From: Amnibacterium setariae
GTDB lineage: Bacteria > Actinomycetota > Actinomycetes > Actinomycetales > Microbacteriaceae
Assembly: GCF_003581425.1 (NCBI RefSeq)
Contig: NZ_QXTG01000002.1
Coordinates: 1,426,001-1,490,000, forward strand
Direction: 5' to 3'
DNA: 64,000 bases
In this document: positions 1 through 9,605 of the stretch, one piece after another
Position numbering within the stretch: the stretch's first letter is position 1
How the letters are laid out: every line of letters begins with the position of its first letter
Notes under the pieces: generated by a model
What the model saw: the letters and a program-made list of their open reading frames with translations, nothing else
What the model was told of the DNA's origin: nothing
Database searches by the model: none
Translations under genes and position numbers: made by a program

Positions 1-228
1 GATGTGGCGCAGGGTCTTCGCCTCGAGCAGCGGGTCGTAGACGGGCAGGATCGCGCCGCCGGGCAGGCCGAACACGTCGGTGACGCCGAGCAGCTCGAGC
101 GTGCGGACGACCGCCTCGGCCCCGGTGATCAGCTCGGGCTCGGGGCCGCGGGTGGCGTGCTGGTCGCCGCCCGCGGCACGCGCCGGCGTCCGCACGGCGG
201 ACGGCAGCGGGGTGGTCGGTGAGGACAT
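1..228 (-). CDS. ilvB: Acetolactate synthase large subunit, N-terminal part (cut by window edge)
   Basis: Acetolactate synthase joins two pyruvates, or pyruvate and 2-ketobutyrate, in the first shared step of valine, leucine and isoleucine synthesis, using thiamine diphosphate and FAD. Only the first 76 codons are present; the rest lies beyond base 1. After a non-conserved leader of about 30 residues comes the start of the thiamine-diphosphate-binding fold, [18 protein letters not shown] followed by [15 protein letters not shown], which is characteristic of IlvB. The ATG at 228 is preceded by GAAGGGG, a good ribosome binding site. It lies 32 bases downstream of ilvD on the same strand, so the two are probably co-transcribed. 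A related thiamine-diphosphate enzyme such as glyoxylate carboligase cannot be fully excluded from this fragment, but the ilvD neighbour argues for IlvB. Confidence 0.88.
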   Translation of the reverse strand, partial: MSSPTTPLPSAVRTPARAAGGDQHATRGPEPELITGAEAVVRTLELLGVTDVFGLPGGAILPVYDPLLEAKTLRHI

Positions 229-260
229 GGGTTCCCCTTCGCGGGAGTCGGGATCGTCCG

Positions 261-1976
261 TCAGCCGGTCACGGCACCGACGGCTGCGGACTGCACGAGC
301 TTCGAGTACTTCGCGAGCACGCCACGGGTGTACCGGGGAGGGAGAGGCTCCCAGCCGTTTCGGCGGGATTCCAGCTCAGCCGGGTCGACGAGGACGTCGA
401 GCGTGCGGGAGGCGATGTCCACCCGTATCGGGTCACCGTCTCGGAGGAAGGCGATCGGACCTGCGTCCACCGCTTCCGGCGCGATGTGGCCGATGCACAG
501 GCCGGTTGTGCCGCCCGAGAATCTGCCGTCGGTGAGCAAGAGTACATCCTTGCCGAGGCCGGCCCCCTTGATCGCGGCGGTGATGGCGAGCATCTCGCGC
601 ATGCCGGGGCCGCCCTTGGGGCCCTCGTAGCGGATGACGACCACGTCGCCGGCGTTGATCTCCCCGTTCGTGAGCGCGTCCATGGCGCCGCGCTCCCGCT
701 CGAAGACGCGGGCCGGGCCCTCGAAGACGGCGGCGTCGAAGCCGGCCGTCTTCACGACCGCGCCCTCCGGCGCGAGCGAGCCCTGCAGGATCGTGAGCCC
801 GCCGGTCTCGTGGATCGGGTTCTCGAGGGTGCGCAGCACGGTGCCGTCGAGCGGCGCGATGTCCATCTCGGCGAGGTTCTCGGCGACCGTCCTCCCGGTC
901 ACGGTCAGGCACTCGCCGTTCAGGAGGCCCGCCTCGAGCAGCGCCTTCATCACGACCGGGACGCCGCCGACCCGGTCGACGTCGTTCATCACGAAGCGGC
1001 CGAACGGCTTGAGGTCGCCGATGTGCGGCACCTTCGAGCCGATGCGGTTGAAGTCGTCGAGCGAGAGCTCGACCTCCGCCTCGTGCGCGATGGCGAGGAG
1101 GTGCAGCACGACGTTCGTGGAACCGCCGAACGCCATGGCGACGGCGATCGCGTTCTCGAACGCGGGCTTGGTGAGGATGTCGCGGGTGGTGATCCCCTGC
1201 TTCAGGAGGTTCACCACGGCCTCGCCCGAGCGGTGCGCGAGGTAGTCGCGGCGGCGGTCCGCGCTGGGCGGGGCGGCCGAGCCGGGCAGCGCCATGCCGA
1301 GCGCCTCGGCGACGGACGCCATCGTGTTCGCGGTGTACATGCCGCCGCAGGAGCCCTCGCCGGGGGCGAAGGCGCACTCGATGCGCTTCGCGTCGGCCGC
1401 CGACATCTTCCCGGCCTTGACCGCGCCCACCGCCTCGAACGAGTCGATGATCGTGATGTCCTTCTCCGTGCCGTCGGAGAGCTTCACCCACCCGGGCGCG
1501 ATCGATCCGGAGTAGACGAAGACGGACGCGAGGTCGAGCCGCGCGGCGGCCATCAGCATCCCCGGCAGCGACTTGTCGCAGCCGGCGAGCAGCACGGAGC
1601 CGTCGAGACGCTCGGCCTGCATGACGGTCTCGACGCTGTCGGCGATGACCTCGCGGCTGACGAGCGAGAAGTGCATGCCCTCGTGGCCCATCGAGATGCC
1701 GTCGGAGACGCTGACCGTGCCGAACTGCAGCGGGTAGCCGCCACCGGAGTGCACGCCCTCCTTCGCCGCCTGCGCGAGCCGGTCGAGGCTCAGGTTGCAG
1801 GGCGTGATCTCGTTCCAGGAGGATGCGATGCCGATCTGCGGCTTGTCCCAGTCCGCGTCGCCCATGCCGACGGCGCGGAGCATGCCGCGCGACGTCATGG
1901 CCTCGATGCCGTCCGTGACGACCCTCGAGCGCGGCTTCACGTCCACGGCGGCCTCGGATCCGGGCGTTTCAGACAT
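261..1976 (-). CDS. ilvD: Dihydroxy-acid dehydratase
   Basis: This enzyme dehydrates 2,3-dihydroxy-3-methylbutanoate and its isoleucine-branch homologue to the 2-keto acids, the third step of branched-chain amino acid synthesis. At 571 residues it has full family length. The three cysteines expected to bind the Fe-S cluster are present: C60 in TPCN, C133 in GCDKS and C210 in GEGSCGG. The C-terminal region contains the usual [19 protein letters not shown]. The ATG at 1976 has no ribosome binding site, but TAAACT sits at -12 to -7, so the mRNA is probably leaderless. ilvB follows 32 bases downstream. The 122-bp repeat array begins about 70 bases upstream of the start, leaving room only for a short promoter between them. 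Confidence 0.96.
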   Translation of the reverse strand: MSETPGSEAAVDVKPRSRVVTDGIEAMTSRGMLRAVGMGDADWDKPQIGIASSWNEITPCNLSLDRLAQAAKEGVHSGGGYPLQFGTVSVSDGISMGHEGMHFSLVSREVIADSVETVMQAERLDGSVLLAGCDKSLPGMLMAAARLDLASVFVYSGSIAPGWVKLSDGTEKDITIIDSFEAVGAVKAGKMSAADAKRIECAFAPGEGSCGGMYTANTMASVAEALGMALPGSAAPPSADRRRDYLAHRSGEAVVNLLKQGITTRDILTKPAFENAIAVAMAFGGSTNVVLHLLAIAHEAEVELSLDDFNRIGSKVPHIGDLKPFGRFVMNDVDRVGGVPVVMKALLEAGLLNGECLTVTGRTVAENLAEMDIAPLDGTVLRTLENPIHETGGLTILQGSLAPEGAVVKTAGFDAAVFEGPARVFERERGAMDALTNGEINAGDVVVIRYEGPKGGPGMREMLAITAAIKGAGLGKDVLLLTDGRFSGGTTGLCIGHIAPEAVDAGPIAFLRDGDPIRVDIASRTLDVLVDPAELESRRNGWEPLPPRYTRGVLAKYSKLVQSAAVGAVTG

Positions 1977-1982
1977 GTGCCG

Positions 1983-1988
1983 AGTTTA
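1983..1988 (-). promoter_or_regulatory. -10 element of a probable leaderless ilvD promoter
   Basis: On the minus strand the hexamer TAAACT occupies -12 to -7 relative to the A of the ilvD ATG. This is where an actinobacterial TANNNT -10 box sits when transcription begins at the start codon. No Shine-Dalgarno sequence is visible and no convincing -35 element was found. Confidence 0.5.
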
Positions 1989-2046
1989 TGGCCCGGGATC
2001 GGCAGGCCGATCGCGGGCCGCAGCGAGCGGCTCCACTCCCCTTCTG

Positions 2047-2640
2047 CTGGTCGAGGTGCGAGCGCAGCGAGCCTCGAGACCACCCCGCACCCGACGCCGA
2101 CTGGAGGTGATTTCGGCACGGGCGCAGAGCGCCCGGCTCAACCACCGCGGGGCTGCGCTCCTCCCACGCTGGTCGAGGTGCGAGCGCAGCGAGCCTCGAG
2201 ACCACCGCGACCATCCAGCACGTCCGGGGTGGTTTCGGCACGGGCGCGGGGCGCCCGGCTCGACCACCGCGGGACTGCGCTCCTCCCTCGCTGGTCGAGG
2301 TGCGAGCGCAGCGAGCCTCGAGACCACCGCGACCATCCAGCACGTCCGGGGTGGTTTCGGCACGGGCGCGGGGCGCCCGGCTCGACCACCGCGGGACTGC
2401 GCTCCTCCCTCGCTGGTCGAGGTGCGAGCGCAGCGAGCCTCGAGACCACCGCGACCATCCAGCACGTCCGGGGTGGTTTCGGCACGGGCGCGGGGCGCCC
2501 GGCTCGACCACCGCGGGACTGCGCTCCTCCCTCGCTGGTCGAGGTGCGAGCGCAGCGAGCCTCGAGACCACCGCGACCATCCAGCACGTCCGGGGTGGTT
2601 TCGGCACGGGCGCGGGGCGCCCGGCTCGACCACCGAGGGG
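2047..2640. repeat. Tandem array of a 122-bp palindrome-bearing repeat, about 4.9 copies
   Basis: Copies begin at 2047, 2169, 2291, 2413 and 2535, exactly 122 bases apart. The first copy is diverged, while the three copies from 2169 are nearly identical. Each unit holds two imperfect palindromes: one starts CTGGTCGAGGTGCGAGCG and ends GCCTCGAGACCACC, the other starts GGTGGTTTCGGCACGGGCGC and ends GGCTCGACCACC. Because 122 is not a multiple of 3, the long open frames across the array shift from unit to unit and are artefacts of base composition. The array fills the 673-base stretch between the monooxygenase gene stop (2650) and ilvD start (1976); no gene is seen there. A single diverged relative of the first palindrome occurs near 45976. 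Confidence 0.95.
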
Positions 2641-2649
2641 TGGTGGGCG

Positions 2650-4029
2650 TCAGCGGGCGAGCTCGGCGCCGAAGTGGTTTGTCAGGTGGGGGCCCGTGCC
2701 GATGAGCTGCTCGCGGAGCGTTCCCGTCGAGGGCTCCTCCGGGAGGCGGCCGCGGCGGCGGAGCTCCGGGACCACCCAGCTCGCGAAGTCCTCGAGGTCG
2801 GTCGGCGCGAAGATCGGCTCGAGCAGGAACCCGTCGAGGTCCGTCTCGTCCATCAGGTGCTCGAGCTCGTCCGCGACCTCGGTCACGGAGCCGGTGACCT
2901 GGAAGCCGCGGGTGCCGCGGCCCTTCAGCTGGTCGAGGATCTCCCGCACGGTCGGCGCCGGCGAGCCGTCCTTCGGCAGGAACCGGTCGATGTTGCTCTG
3001 CCCCATCTGCCCGACCTTGCCGTCGGACACGAGCTGCTCGAGCGACCGGTCCGGATCGAGCGACAGCAGGTCGATCCCCGTGTTGCCGGAGTAGAGGACG
3101 TTGACGACCTCGTCGGTCTGCAGCGCGTCGAACTCGGCGCGCTGGGCGAGGGCCGCCTCCCGCGTCTCCCCCACCGTCACCGTGACGCCGACCATGATCC
3201 GGATCGAGCCGGGATCGCGGCCCTCGGCGGCGGCGCGGGCGCGGATGTCGGCGACGTTCGCCTTCGTCGCGGCGACGGTCGTGCCCTGCACGAACACGCA
3301 CTCCGCGTTGTGGGCGGCGTAGGCGCGACCGCGGGCGGAGGTGCCCGCCTGGAACAGCACGGGTGTGCGCTGCGGCGACGGCGGCGTCGCGAACCAGCCG
3401 GAGGAGCGGTAGTACTCCCCCGCGTACTCGATCTTGTGGACCTTCTCGGGGTCGGCGTACCGGACCGCCTCCCGGTCCTCCTCCACCGCGTCCGGGTCCC
3501 ACGCGGTCTGCCAGTAGCGCAGCGCGAGCTCGAGGTACTCGTCGGCCTGGTCGTACCGGTCGTCGTGCTGGCGCATCTCGTCGTGGCCGAAGAGCTTCGC
3601 GATCGCGTCCTGCGACGAGCCGGTCACGATGTTCCAGCCGACCCGCCCGCCGGTCAGCGCGTCGAGCGTGGCGAACGTCCGCGCGGTCTGCACCGGGTGG
3701 TCGAGCCCGGTGCCGGAGGTGAACACGAAGCCGAGCCGCTCCGTCTCGTACGCGAGCACGGGGATGAGGTAGCTCGGGTCGATGCCCGGGAAGTTGATGC
3801 CGCCGGTCACCGACAGCGGATGGAGGGCGCCCTGCACGGTCGGGTAGCCGTAGCCGCCGGCGAAGAAGAGGAAGTCGAACCCGGAGCGGTCGAGCAGCTT
3901 CGCCACCTCGACCCAGTACCTCGGGTCGCGGTACTCGATCGACCGGCTGCGCGGGTGCGGCCAGCTGAGCGTGCCGCCCACCTGCACCGCCGCCACCTCG
4001 AACACCCCGAGCCGCATGCGCTTCGTCAT
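2650..4029 (-). CDS. LLM-class FMN-dependent monooxygenase, NtaA/SnaA/DmoA family
   Basis: A 459-residue flavin monooxygenase of the luciferase-like fold, which uses FMNH2 supplied by a separate reductase. The family includes nitrilotriacetate monooxygenase NtaA and dibenzothiophene-sulfone monooxygenase DszA. Features seen: the N-terminal barrel strand KRMRLGVFEVAAVQVGGT, the FLFFAGGYGYPT region, HPVQTARTFATLDALTGGRVGWNIVT around residue 140, and FQAGTSARGRAYAAHNAE. The substrate cannot be read from sequence. The ATG at 4029 was chosen because GAGGAGGAGG lies just upstream; an alternative start 18 codons earlier lacks this. It is the last gene of a minus-strand operon with an ABC importer and a nucleoside hydrolase, separated from the latter by 75 bases. 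That context suggests it oxidises the imported compound or its base moiety. Confidence 0.85.
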   Translation of the reverse strand: MTKRMRLGVFEVAAVQVGGTLSWPHPRSRSIEYRDPRYWVEVAKLLDRSGFDFLFFAGGYGYPTVQGALHPLSVTGGINFPGIDPSYLIPVLAYETERLGFVFTSGTGLDHPVQTARTFATLDALTGGRVGWNIVTGSSQDAIAKLFGHDEMRQHDDRYDQADEYLELALRYWQTAWDPDAVEEDREAVRYADPEKVHKIEYAGEYYRSSGWFATPPSPQRTPVLFQAGTSARGRAYAAHNAECVFVQGTTVAATKANVADIRARAAAEGRDPGSIRIMVGVTVTVGETREAALAQRAEFDALQTDEVVNVLYSGNTGIDLLSLDPDRSLEQLVSDGKVGQMGQSNIDRFLPKDGSPAPTVREILDQLKGRGTRGFQVTGSVTEVADELEHLMDETDLDGFLLEPIFAPTDLEDFASWVVPELRRRGRLPEEPSTGTLREQLIGTGPHLTNHFGAELAR

Positions 4030-4104
4030 CGTTCCTCCTCCTCCTCGCGTCGCGCGGTCGCAGCGGCGTCGCGCGGTCCGCATGCGGACCGCGCGACGCC
4101 ACCG

Positions 4105-4995
4105 CTACCGCGCGTCGTGGTCCTGCTGCTCGCCGAGTCCTCGGGCGATCCGGTCGGCGAGCGCCGTCCGGGCCGCGTCCACGTCGACGTCGGTCGCGAC
4201 CCGCACGGTGCCGGGCCCGTCGAGGCGCTGCACCGCGCCCGCAGGTCCGTCGTTCCCGTCGGCGACCCGCACGGCACCAGGCGGGGTGAGTTCGAAGAGC
4301 TCGGGCTGCAGGATCGCGAGCGCCGTCAGCGGGTCGTGCGGGACCTCGAAGTCCTCGCTCCAGCGGCGCATCCACGCGCGCATCTCGGTCGCGACCACGG
4401 CGCCGAGCGGCCCGGTCGCCTCGAAGCGGGCGACCTCCTCCTCGCCGAACCGCACGCGCCGTGTGATGTCGACGCCGACCGCGGTGATCGAGAGGCCGGA
4501 GTCGAGCACGCGTCGCGCGGCGACCGCGTCGGAGGCGAGGTTGTGCTCGCCGACGGCGGGGTCGGCCCAGTCGCCGCCCATCACCGTGATGCCGTCGAAC
4601 GCGGCTCCGGCGTCGAGCGCCGCCGCGACGGAGGTGAGCGGCCCGATCGCGAGCAGGTGCGCGCCGGCGGCGCGGTCGACGAGCAGCCGGACGCCCGGCG
4701 ACGGCTCGCCGGCCGCGGACGGCAGGGGCGGGAGCTCGCCGTACGCCGCGCCCTCGATCCCGGCCCACCAGACCGGCTCGCCCGACGCGGTCTCCTGCTC
4801 CCCCGCCGCGACGTCGACCGTGCGGCCGGTCAGCTCGGCCATGTGGAGCACGATCCGCGCGCGCAGCACCGTGTCGCCGTAGCTGGTGCAGACGCCGCGG
4901 AGATCGATCTCGGGCGAGCCCCACAGCAGCGCGAGCGCGAGCTCGTCGTCGACGTCGGAGCCGAGGTCGGTGTCGAGCAGGAGCGGCAGGGGCAC
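4105..4995 (-). CDS. Inosine-uridine-type nucleoside hydrolase
   Basis: A 296-residue member of the nucleoside N-ribohydrolase family, which cleaves ribonucleosides to base and ribose with a tightly bound Ca2+. The N-terminal metal-binding signature is clear: LLLDTDLGSDVDDELALAL, with D8, D10, D14, D16 and D17. The middle segment VMGGDWADPAVGEHNLASDAVAA matches the usual NxxxD region, and HDPLTALAILQPELF matches the C-terminal HDPL motif. The GTG at 4995 lies 8 bases after the stop of the upstream permease gene and has no clear ribosome binding site, so translation is probably coupled; a GTG at 5040 is an alternative. Placement directly after an importer suggests the transported molecule is a nucleoside or releases one. 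Base specificity is unknown. Confidence 0.88.
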   Translation of the reverse strand: MPLPLLLDTDLGSDVDDELALALLWGSPEIDLRGVCTSYGDTVLRARIVLHMAELTGRTVDVAAGEQETASGEPVWWAGIEGAAYGELPPLPSAAGEPSPGVRLLVDRAAGAHLLAIGPLTSVAAALDAGAAFDGITVMGGDWADPAVGEHNLASDAVAARRVLDSGLSITAVGVDITRRVRFGEEEVARFEATGPLGAVVATEMRAWMRRWSEDFEVPHDPLTALAILQPELFELTPPGAVRVADGNDGPAGAVQRLDGPGTVRVATDVDVDAARTALADRIARGLGEQQDHDAR

Positions 4996-5003
4996 GGGAG
5001 CGG

Positions 5004-5879
5004 TCAGCGACCCGCGGAGCGGCCGGCGTCCGGACCCCACTCCGACAGTACCGCGGCCTCGATGATCGCGGTGATCGTGTACAGCACCACCGAGACCACG
5101 GTCACGAACACGGTCGACGCCCAGATCAGCTGGTAGTCGAACGCCGCCTTCGCCTGCGTGATCGTCGCGCCGAGCCCGGTCGTGGTGAACAGGTACTCGT
5201 AGAGCATCGCGCCGGTGATCGCGCCCGGGACCGCGATGCGCATGGACGCGAAGAAGTGCGGCAGCGCGGTCGGGATCGCGACCTTGCGCAGCACGGTCAG
5301 CCGGCTGCCGCCGTACACGCGGACCAGGTCGACGGACTGCTGCCCGACCGAGCGGAGCCCGACCGTCACGTTGACGAGCAGGGGGAAGAACACGACGACC
5401 GTGCCGATGAGCGCCGCGGTGACCGCGCCGTTGCCGAACACGATGTAGATGACCGGCGCCATCGCGAGCAGCGGCACCGTGCGCAGCAGCATCGCGACCG
5501 GCATGAACATGAACTCGACCGGCCGGAACATCGTGAACGCGATGGACACGAGCACCGACAGCGGCACGCCGACGAGGAAGCCGATGGACGCGTCCTGCAG
5601 CGTGACGCCGAGCAGCGCGAACAGCTTCGCGCGGTGCCCGGCGGCCGTGCCGCCGTCGCCGTCCTCCGTGAAGTAGCGCAGGACGTCGAGCGGCCCCTTC
5701 GCGATGAAGGAGGAGATGTTCGTCGTGCTCACCGCGAGCTGCCACAGCGCGAGCAGCACGACGAGGGAGATCAGGACCGTGCCGACGGTCACGCCGGTGC
5801 GGCGGGCCGTGTAGGCGACGGCGGCCCGCGCGGAGGCGGAGACGACGGGGCCGCGGACGGCGGTCGCGGTGGCGGTCAT
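5004..5879 (-). CDS. ABC transporter permease, SsuC/TauC/ThiX type
   Basis: A 291-residue inner-membrane permease of the binding-protein-dependent family that includes aliphatic sulfonate, taurine and pyrimidine-precursor importers. It has about six hydrophobic segments. The cytoplasmic EAA-like loop that contacts the ATPase is VYGGSRLTVLRKVAIPTALP around residue 190. Its ATG at 5879 overlaps the stop of the other permease gene by one base (TGATG), showing coupling. With the paralogous permease upstream it probably forms a heterodimeric channel. Family membership is certain; the substrate is not. Confidence 0.9.
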   Translation of the reverse strand: MTATATAVRGPVVSASARAAVAYTARRTGVTVGTVLISLVVLLALWQLAVSTTNISSFIAKGPLDVLRYFTEDGDGGTAAGHRAKLFALLGVTLQDASIGFLVGVPLSVLVSIAFTMFRPVEFMFMPVAMLLRTVPLLAMAPVIYIVFGNGAVTAALIGTVVVFFPLLVNVTVGLRSVGQQSVDLVRVYGGSRLTVLRKVAIPTALPHFFASMRIAVPGAITGAMLYEYLFTTTGLGATITQAKAAFDYQLIWASTVFVTVVSVVLYTITAIIEAAVLSEWGPDAGRSAGR

Positions 5880-6751
5880 CAGAACGCGGCCTTCCTGGTC
5901 CGGTCGCCCGCGGACCACGGGGTCAGCAGGCGGCCGATGCGGTCGATGAGGAAGTAGGCGGCGCCGGCGACGGCGCCCGACGTGATCGCGAGCACCCAGA
6001 CCCGCGTCGCGTCGTTGTAGAACTGCGCGTTCAGCAGCAGCACGCCGATGCCGGAGTCGAGGCCGACCGCGAAGTACTCGCCGAGCACCGCGCCGAGGAA
6101 GGCGGCGGGCGCGGCGATCTTCAGGGCCGCGAGCAGGCTCGGGAGCGCCGCGATGAGGCGCACCTTCCGGATCTCGGTGAGGCGGCTTCCGCCGTAGGCG
6201 CGCACGACGTCGAGCTGCGTGGTGTTCGCGGACTTGAGGCCGAGGATCGAGCCGATCACCGTCGTGAAGACGACGCTCAGCGCGGCGAGGAACACGCTCG
6301 TGGTGCGGGAGCCGGCCTGCGACATGATGGCGACGAGCGGGCCGATCGCGGTGAGCGGGAGGCAGGAGGTGACGACCGCGAGCTGCGTCGCGAGCCCCTC
6401 CGACCTCGGCACGAGCAGCACGATCAGCGCGAGCACGAGCGCGACGCCGTTGCCGATCAGGTAGCCCTCGCCCGCCGCGAGGCTGGTGACGCCGATCGCC
6501 TCCCAGTAGGACGGATCGCCGACCGCGCGGCCGAACAGCTGCAGCACGTCGAGCGGCGTCGGGATGGCGCCGTCGCGCCCGAACGGCGACACGGCCACGA
6601 CGGCCCACAGCACGACGATCAGGACGACGCCGATGATGCCGCCGACCCACGGCGGCATCGCGGCGAGCGACCTCAGGCCGCGGGAGGGGCGCGCACCGGC
6701 CGGCGTGCCGAGCACGACGCTCGGCGCGACCTCGGTGAGCGGCTCACTCAT
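5879..6751 (-). CDS. ABC transporter permease, SsuC/TauC/ThiX type
   Basis: A second permease of 290 residues, paralogous to the one encoded downstream. The EAA-like loop [20 protein letters not shown] is followed by [20 protein letters not shown]. Hydrophobic segments begin near residue 35 ([15 protein letters not shown]). Its start at 6751 overlaps the end of the ATPase gene by 8 bases, and its stop overlaps the next permease start by one base. Two non-identical permeases are less usual for SsuABC-type systems, which commonly use a homodimer. Confidence 0.9.
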   Translation of the reverse strand: MSEPLTEVAPSVVLGTPAGARPSRGLRSLAAMPPWVGGIIGVVLIVVLWAVVAVSPFGRDGAIPTPLDVLQLFGRAVGDPSYWEAIGVTSLAAGEGYLIGNGVALVLALIVLLVPRSEGLATQLAVVTSCLPLTAIGPLVAIMSQAGSRTTSVFLAALSVVFTTVIGSILGLKSANTTQLDVVRAYGGSRLTEIRKVRLIAALPSLLAALKIAAPAAFLGAVLGEYFAVGLDSGIGVLLLNAQFYNDATRVWVLAITSGAVAGAAYFLIDRIGRLLTPWSAGDRTRKAAF

Positions 6752-7580
6752 CCGGCTCGCCCTTGCCGCCGAAGAGGATCTCGGAGAGCCGGTCGACGTA
6801 GTCGTGGAACTCGGGCGTGCGCATCAGCTCGGGCACGCGCGGGCGCGGCAGGTCGATCTGCACGACCTCCGCGATCCGGCCGGGCCGCGCGCTCATGACC
6901 GCGACGACGTCGGAGAGGAACACGGCCTCGCTGATGCCGTGGGTGACCATGAGCGTCGTCGCGGGACGCTCGGTCCAGATGCGCAGCAGCTCGACGTTCA
7001 TCCGCTGCCGGGTCATGTCGTCGAGCGCGCCGAACGGCTCGTCGAGCAGCATGATGCTCGGCTGCACGACGAGGCAGCGGGCGATGGAGACGCGCTGCCG
7101 CATGCCGCCGGAGAGCTGCGCCGGCTTCGCCTTCTCGAACCCGCGGAGGCCGACGAGGTCGATCAGGCCCTCGACGAGCGCGTCGTCCGCTTTCAGGCCC
7201 GCGACCTCGAGCGGCAGCCGGATGTTCTTCTCGACGGTCCGCCACGGCAGCAGCGCCGAGTCCTGGAACGCGATGCCGATGGAGTGGTCGCGCTGGATCT
7301 CCGCGGCCGTCCGGCCGTTCACGCCGACCGTGCCGGTCGTCGGGGTCTCGAGCCCCGCGAGGATGCGCAGGATCGTCGACTTGCCGCAGCCGGACGGGCC
7401 GAGGAGGGACAGGAACGAGTCCTTCTTCGTGCCGAGGTCGACCTGCGACAGCGCCTGCACGGACTTGCGCCCGAGGGAGAAGGTCTTCGTCAGCCCCTGG
7501 ATGTTGATGCCGGAGGCGAGCTCCGGGTTCGCCACCGGGTCCGACGTCGCGACCGCGGTGCTCGTCACGATGTCCGTCAT
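6744..7580 (-). CDS. ABC transporter ATP-binding protein, SsuB/TauB/ThiZ type
   Basis: A 278-residue ATPase that powers the adjacent importer. Walker A is GPSGCGKST at residues 61-69, the Q-loop region is [10 protein letters not shown], the signature is [15 protein letters not shown], Walker B with the catalytic glutamate is [13 protein letters not shown], and the switch histidine is in [13 protein letters not shown]. All catalytic elements are intact. An N-terminal extension of about 25 residues precedes the domain. It is the second gene of the operon, between the binding-protein gene (43 bases upstream) and the permeases. Sequence type favours import of sulfonates, taurine or thiamine-pyrimidine-like compounds rather than sugars or peptides. 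Confidence 0.93.
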   Translation of the reverse strand: MTDIVTSTAVATSDPVANPELASGINIQGLTKTFSLGRKSVQALSQVDLGTKKDSFLSLLGPSGCGKSTILRILAGLETPTTGTVGVNGRTAAEIQRDHSIGIAFQDSALLPWRTVEKNIRLPLEVAGLKADDALVEGLIDLVGLRGFEKAKPAQLSGGMRQRVSIARCLVVQPSIMLLDEPFGALDDMTRQRMNVELLRIWTERPATTLMVTHGISEAVFLSDVVAVMSARPGRIAEVVQIDLPRPRVPELMRTPEFHDYVDRLSEILFGGKGEPDE

Positions 7581-7623
7581 GGGACCTTCTCCCTCGTGCG
7601 CTCGTTCGATGGTGCCGAGCGGC

Positions 7624-8772
7624 TCAGCTGGCGCTGGAGCTCGCCGACGGGACCGGGAGGCTGACCTTCAGGTCCGGGTTCTCCTTGTAGACCTCCTCGA
7701 GGAGGCTCAGGTCGAACAGCTGCTCGGCCTTGATGGAGTAGCCCATCGCGGCGAGCGACTTGATGTTCTCGTCGATGAGCGCCTGCGTCATCGTGAACAG
7801 GCCGTTGGCGGTGACGTCGGCCGTGACGATGAGGGTGTTCTGCGCCACCGCCTCCTTCGTCTGCTCGTCGAGGTCGAGGTCCTTGCCGAAGTTCGCCTTC
7901 TTGCCGTACTTGGTGACGGCGAGCTCGGCGGACTTGTCCGGGTCCTTGACCGCGTCGGTCCAGCCCTGGATCTCGGCCTTGAGGAGCGCCTTCAGCAGGT
8001 CGCGCTTCTGCTCGATCGTGTCCTGCAGCACCGTGAAGGTCTCGGCGACGAACGGCAGGCCGTTGTCGGCGAAGCCGAGCACGACGGGCTTCTTCCCCTC
8101 GGCGGCCGCGAGGATCGGCTCGTTGGTGATGTACGACATGTGCGCGTCGTACTTGCCGGAGATCAGCGGGGCGATGTCGAAGCCGGTGGTGACGATGGTG
8201 ACGTCGCTCTTCGCGATGCCGTTGGCCTTGAGGAAGCCGTCGATGATCGTGTTGTTCGCGCCGGCCTGGACGCCGAGCTTCTTGCCCTTGAGGTCGGCGA
8301 CCGTGCGGATCGGGGTGCCGTCCTCGAGCGACATGAGGCAGAACGGGTTCTTCTGGTACGTCGTGCCGATGATCTTGAGCGGGGCGCCCTTGATGATCGA
8401 CGGCGCGGTCGCGATCGGGGCGGAGAGGCCGACGAGGGCCTTGCCGGAGATGATGATCTCCTCGGCGGTGGTGCTGCCGGAGCCGCCCGCGAGGAGCTCG
8501 ACGTCGCTGAAGCCGGCGTCCTTGTAGTAGCCGTTCTCGGTCGCGTGGAACTCGCCCGCGAACTCGATGTTCTTGATCCAGGACAGCTGGACGGCGATCT
8601 TGCCGAAGTCCTGCTTGGCGCCGCTGGAGCCGCTCGCGGCGGTGCCCGCGCTGTCGCCCCCGCCGGAGCAGGCGGCGAGCAGCAGACCGCTGCCGAGCAG
8701 GCCCGCACCGACGCCGCCCATGCGGAGGAAGGAGCGGCGGTCGAAGGCGGAGGGGATGGTCTGTCCGGGCAT
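7624..8772 (-). CDS. ABC transporter substrate-binding lipoprotein, NMT1/THI5/SsuA-like
   Basis: The 382-residue solute-binding protein of the importer. The N-terminus carries a twin-arginine signal (RRSFLR, residues 12-17), a hydrophobic stretch and a lipobox LLAAC with lipidated C35, so it is probably exported folded and anchored outside the membrane. The mature part begins [30 protein letters not shown]; lines of this type are typical of NMT1/THI5-like proteins that bind pyrimidine precursors, sulfonates or similar small molecules. It is the first gene of the operon, with a 167-base intergenic region upstream shared with the divergent HAD gene. Together with the nucleoside hydrolase it suggests a nucleoside- or pyrimidine-type ligand, which is inference only. 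Confidence 0.9.
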   Translation of the reverse strand: MPGQTIPSAFDRRSFLRMGGVGAGLLGSGLLLAACSGGGDSAGTAASGSSGAKQDFGKIAVQLSWIKNIEFAGEFHATENGYYKDAGFSDVELLAGGSGSTTAEEIIISGKALVGLSAPIATAPSIIKGAPLKIIGTTYQKNPFCLMSLEDGTPIRTVADLKGKKLGVQAGANNTIIDGFLKANGIAKSDVTIVTTGFDIAPLISGKYDAHMSYITNEPILAAAEGKKPVVLGFADNGLPFVAETFTVLQDTIEQKRDLLKALLKAEIQGWTDAVKDPDKSAELAVTKYGKKANFGKDLDLDEQTKEAVAQNTLIVTADVTANGLFTMTQALIDENIKSLAAMGYSIKAEQLFDLSLLEEVYKENPDLKVSLPVPSASSSAS

Positions 8773-8939
8773 GCGGGGTCCTCGCTCTTGGTGGGGGCCG
8801 GGTGCTGTGTCGAGCAGGACGGTAGCCAGCGCGCGTTTCCCCCACGTTTCGGGGGCGTCACGATCGGGCAGCGGCGCCGCGCCCGCGGTGCACGCATCGT
8901 CGTGCGGGCGGGGTGGTACTGCCGGGTACCGTGTGCTCG

Positions 8940-9605
8940 ATGCGCGCCGGCACCGCTCTCTCCGCCCGCCGGATCGTCGTGCTCGACTTCGACGGCACGG
9001 TCGCCGTCGGCGACGAGCCCGTGCTCGCGTACTTCCGCGGCGTCGCCGGGGACGGGGCGGACGAGGCGTTCGCGAGCTGGGTGCGGACCGGCGAGGGCTT
9101 CCGCGACGGCTACGCGCTCGTCGCGGACTGGGCCGCGGCGCACGACGTCGCGGAGGCCGTCCGCGCCCAGGCGTACGCCGCCAGCCGGGCCGCCCTGCAC
9201 GACGGCACCGCCGCGGTGACCGCGCCCGCCGGCCTGGCGGACGCGCTCGCGCGGCGCCCTGCGGACGTGCGCTGCGTGCTCGTCACGAACGCGCCGGTCG
9301 ACGGGATCGAGCCGACCCTCGAGCGCCTCGGGCTCACCGGGCTGCTCGACGGCCTGATCGGCGACGCCGGCAAGCCCGCGGGCATGGCCGCCGTGCTCGA
9401 GCGCCTGCTCGCGGCGGACGGCCTGGCGCCGGCCCGCCTGCTGTCGGTCGGCGACGTGTGGCGGAACGACCTCGAGCCGGCCGCCGCGATCGGTGCGGCG
9501 ACGGCGTTCGTCGACCGCTTCGGCCGCGGCGAGGGCGCGCCCACCTTCCGCGGACCGACCCTGGAGGCGCTGCTGCCCGACGTCGAGCGGTGGTGGTCGG
9601 CGTGA
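8940..9605 (+). CDS. HAD-family hydrolase (phosphatase-like)
   Basis: A 221-residue haloacid-dehalogenase-fold protein. Motif I is VVLDFDGTVAVGDE with both aspartates, motif II is VLVTNAP, a conserved lysine lies in DAGKPAGMAAVLERLL, and motif IV is SVGDVWRNDLEPAAAIGA. The insert between motifs I and II is a helical cap (C1 type), as in small-molecule phosphatases. The substrate is unknown. The ATG at 8940 was chosen because the sequence before it (RAGTA after the start) leads directly into motif I; TACCGT at -13 to -8 suggests a leaderless mRNA. A GTG nine codons upstream is possible but less likely. It is divergent from the transport operon and overlaps a tiny membrane-protein gene by four bases. 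Confidence 0.85.
   Translation: MRAGTALSARRIVVLDFDGTVAVGDEPVLAYFRGVAGDGADEAFASWVRTGEGFRDGYALVADWAAAHDVAEAVRAQAYAASRAALHDGTAAVTAPAGLADALARRPADVRCVLVTNAPVDGIEPTLERLGLTGLLDGLIGDAGKPAGMAAVLERLLAADGLAPARLLSVGDVWRNDLEPAAAIGAATAFVDRFGRGEGAPTFRGPTLEALLPDVERWWSA

Noticed and set aside
2047-2640. CRISPR array
   Set aside because: The repeat unit is 122 bp with no variable spacers between short repeats, and no cas genes are present.
219-2705. Long open frames across ilvD and the repeat array
   Set aside because: They are antisense to ilvD, change frame with every 122-bp unit, and give low-complexity Arg/Ala/Gly-rich translations typical of GC-rich shadow frames.
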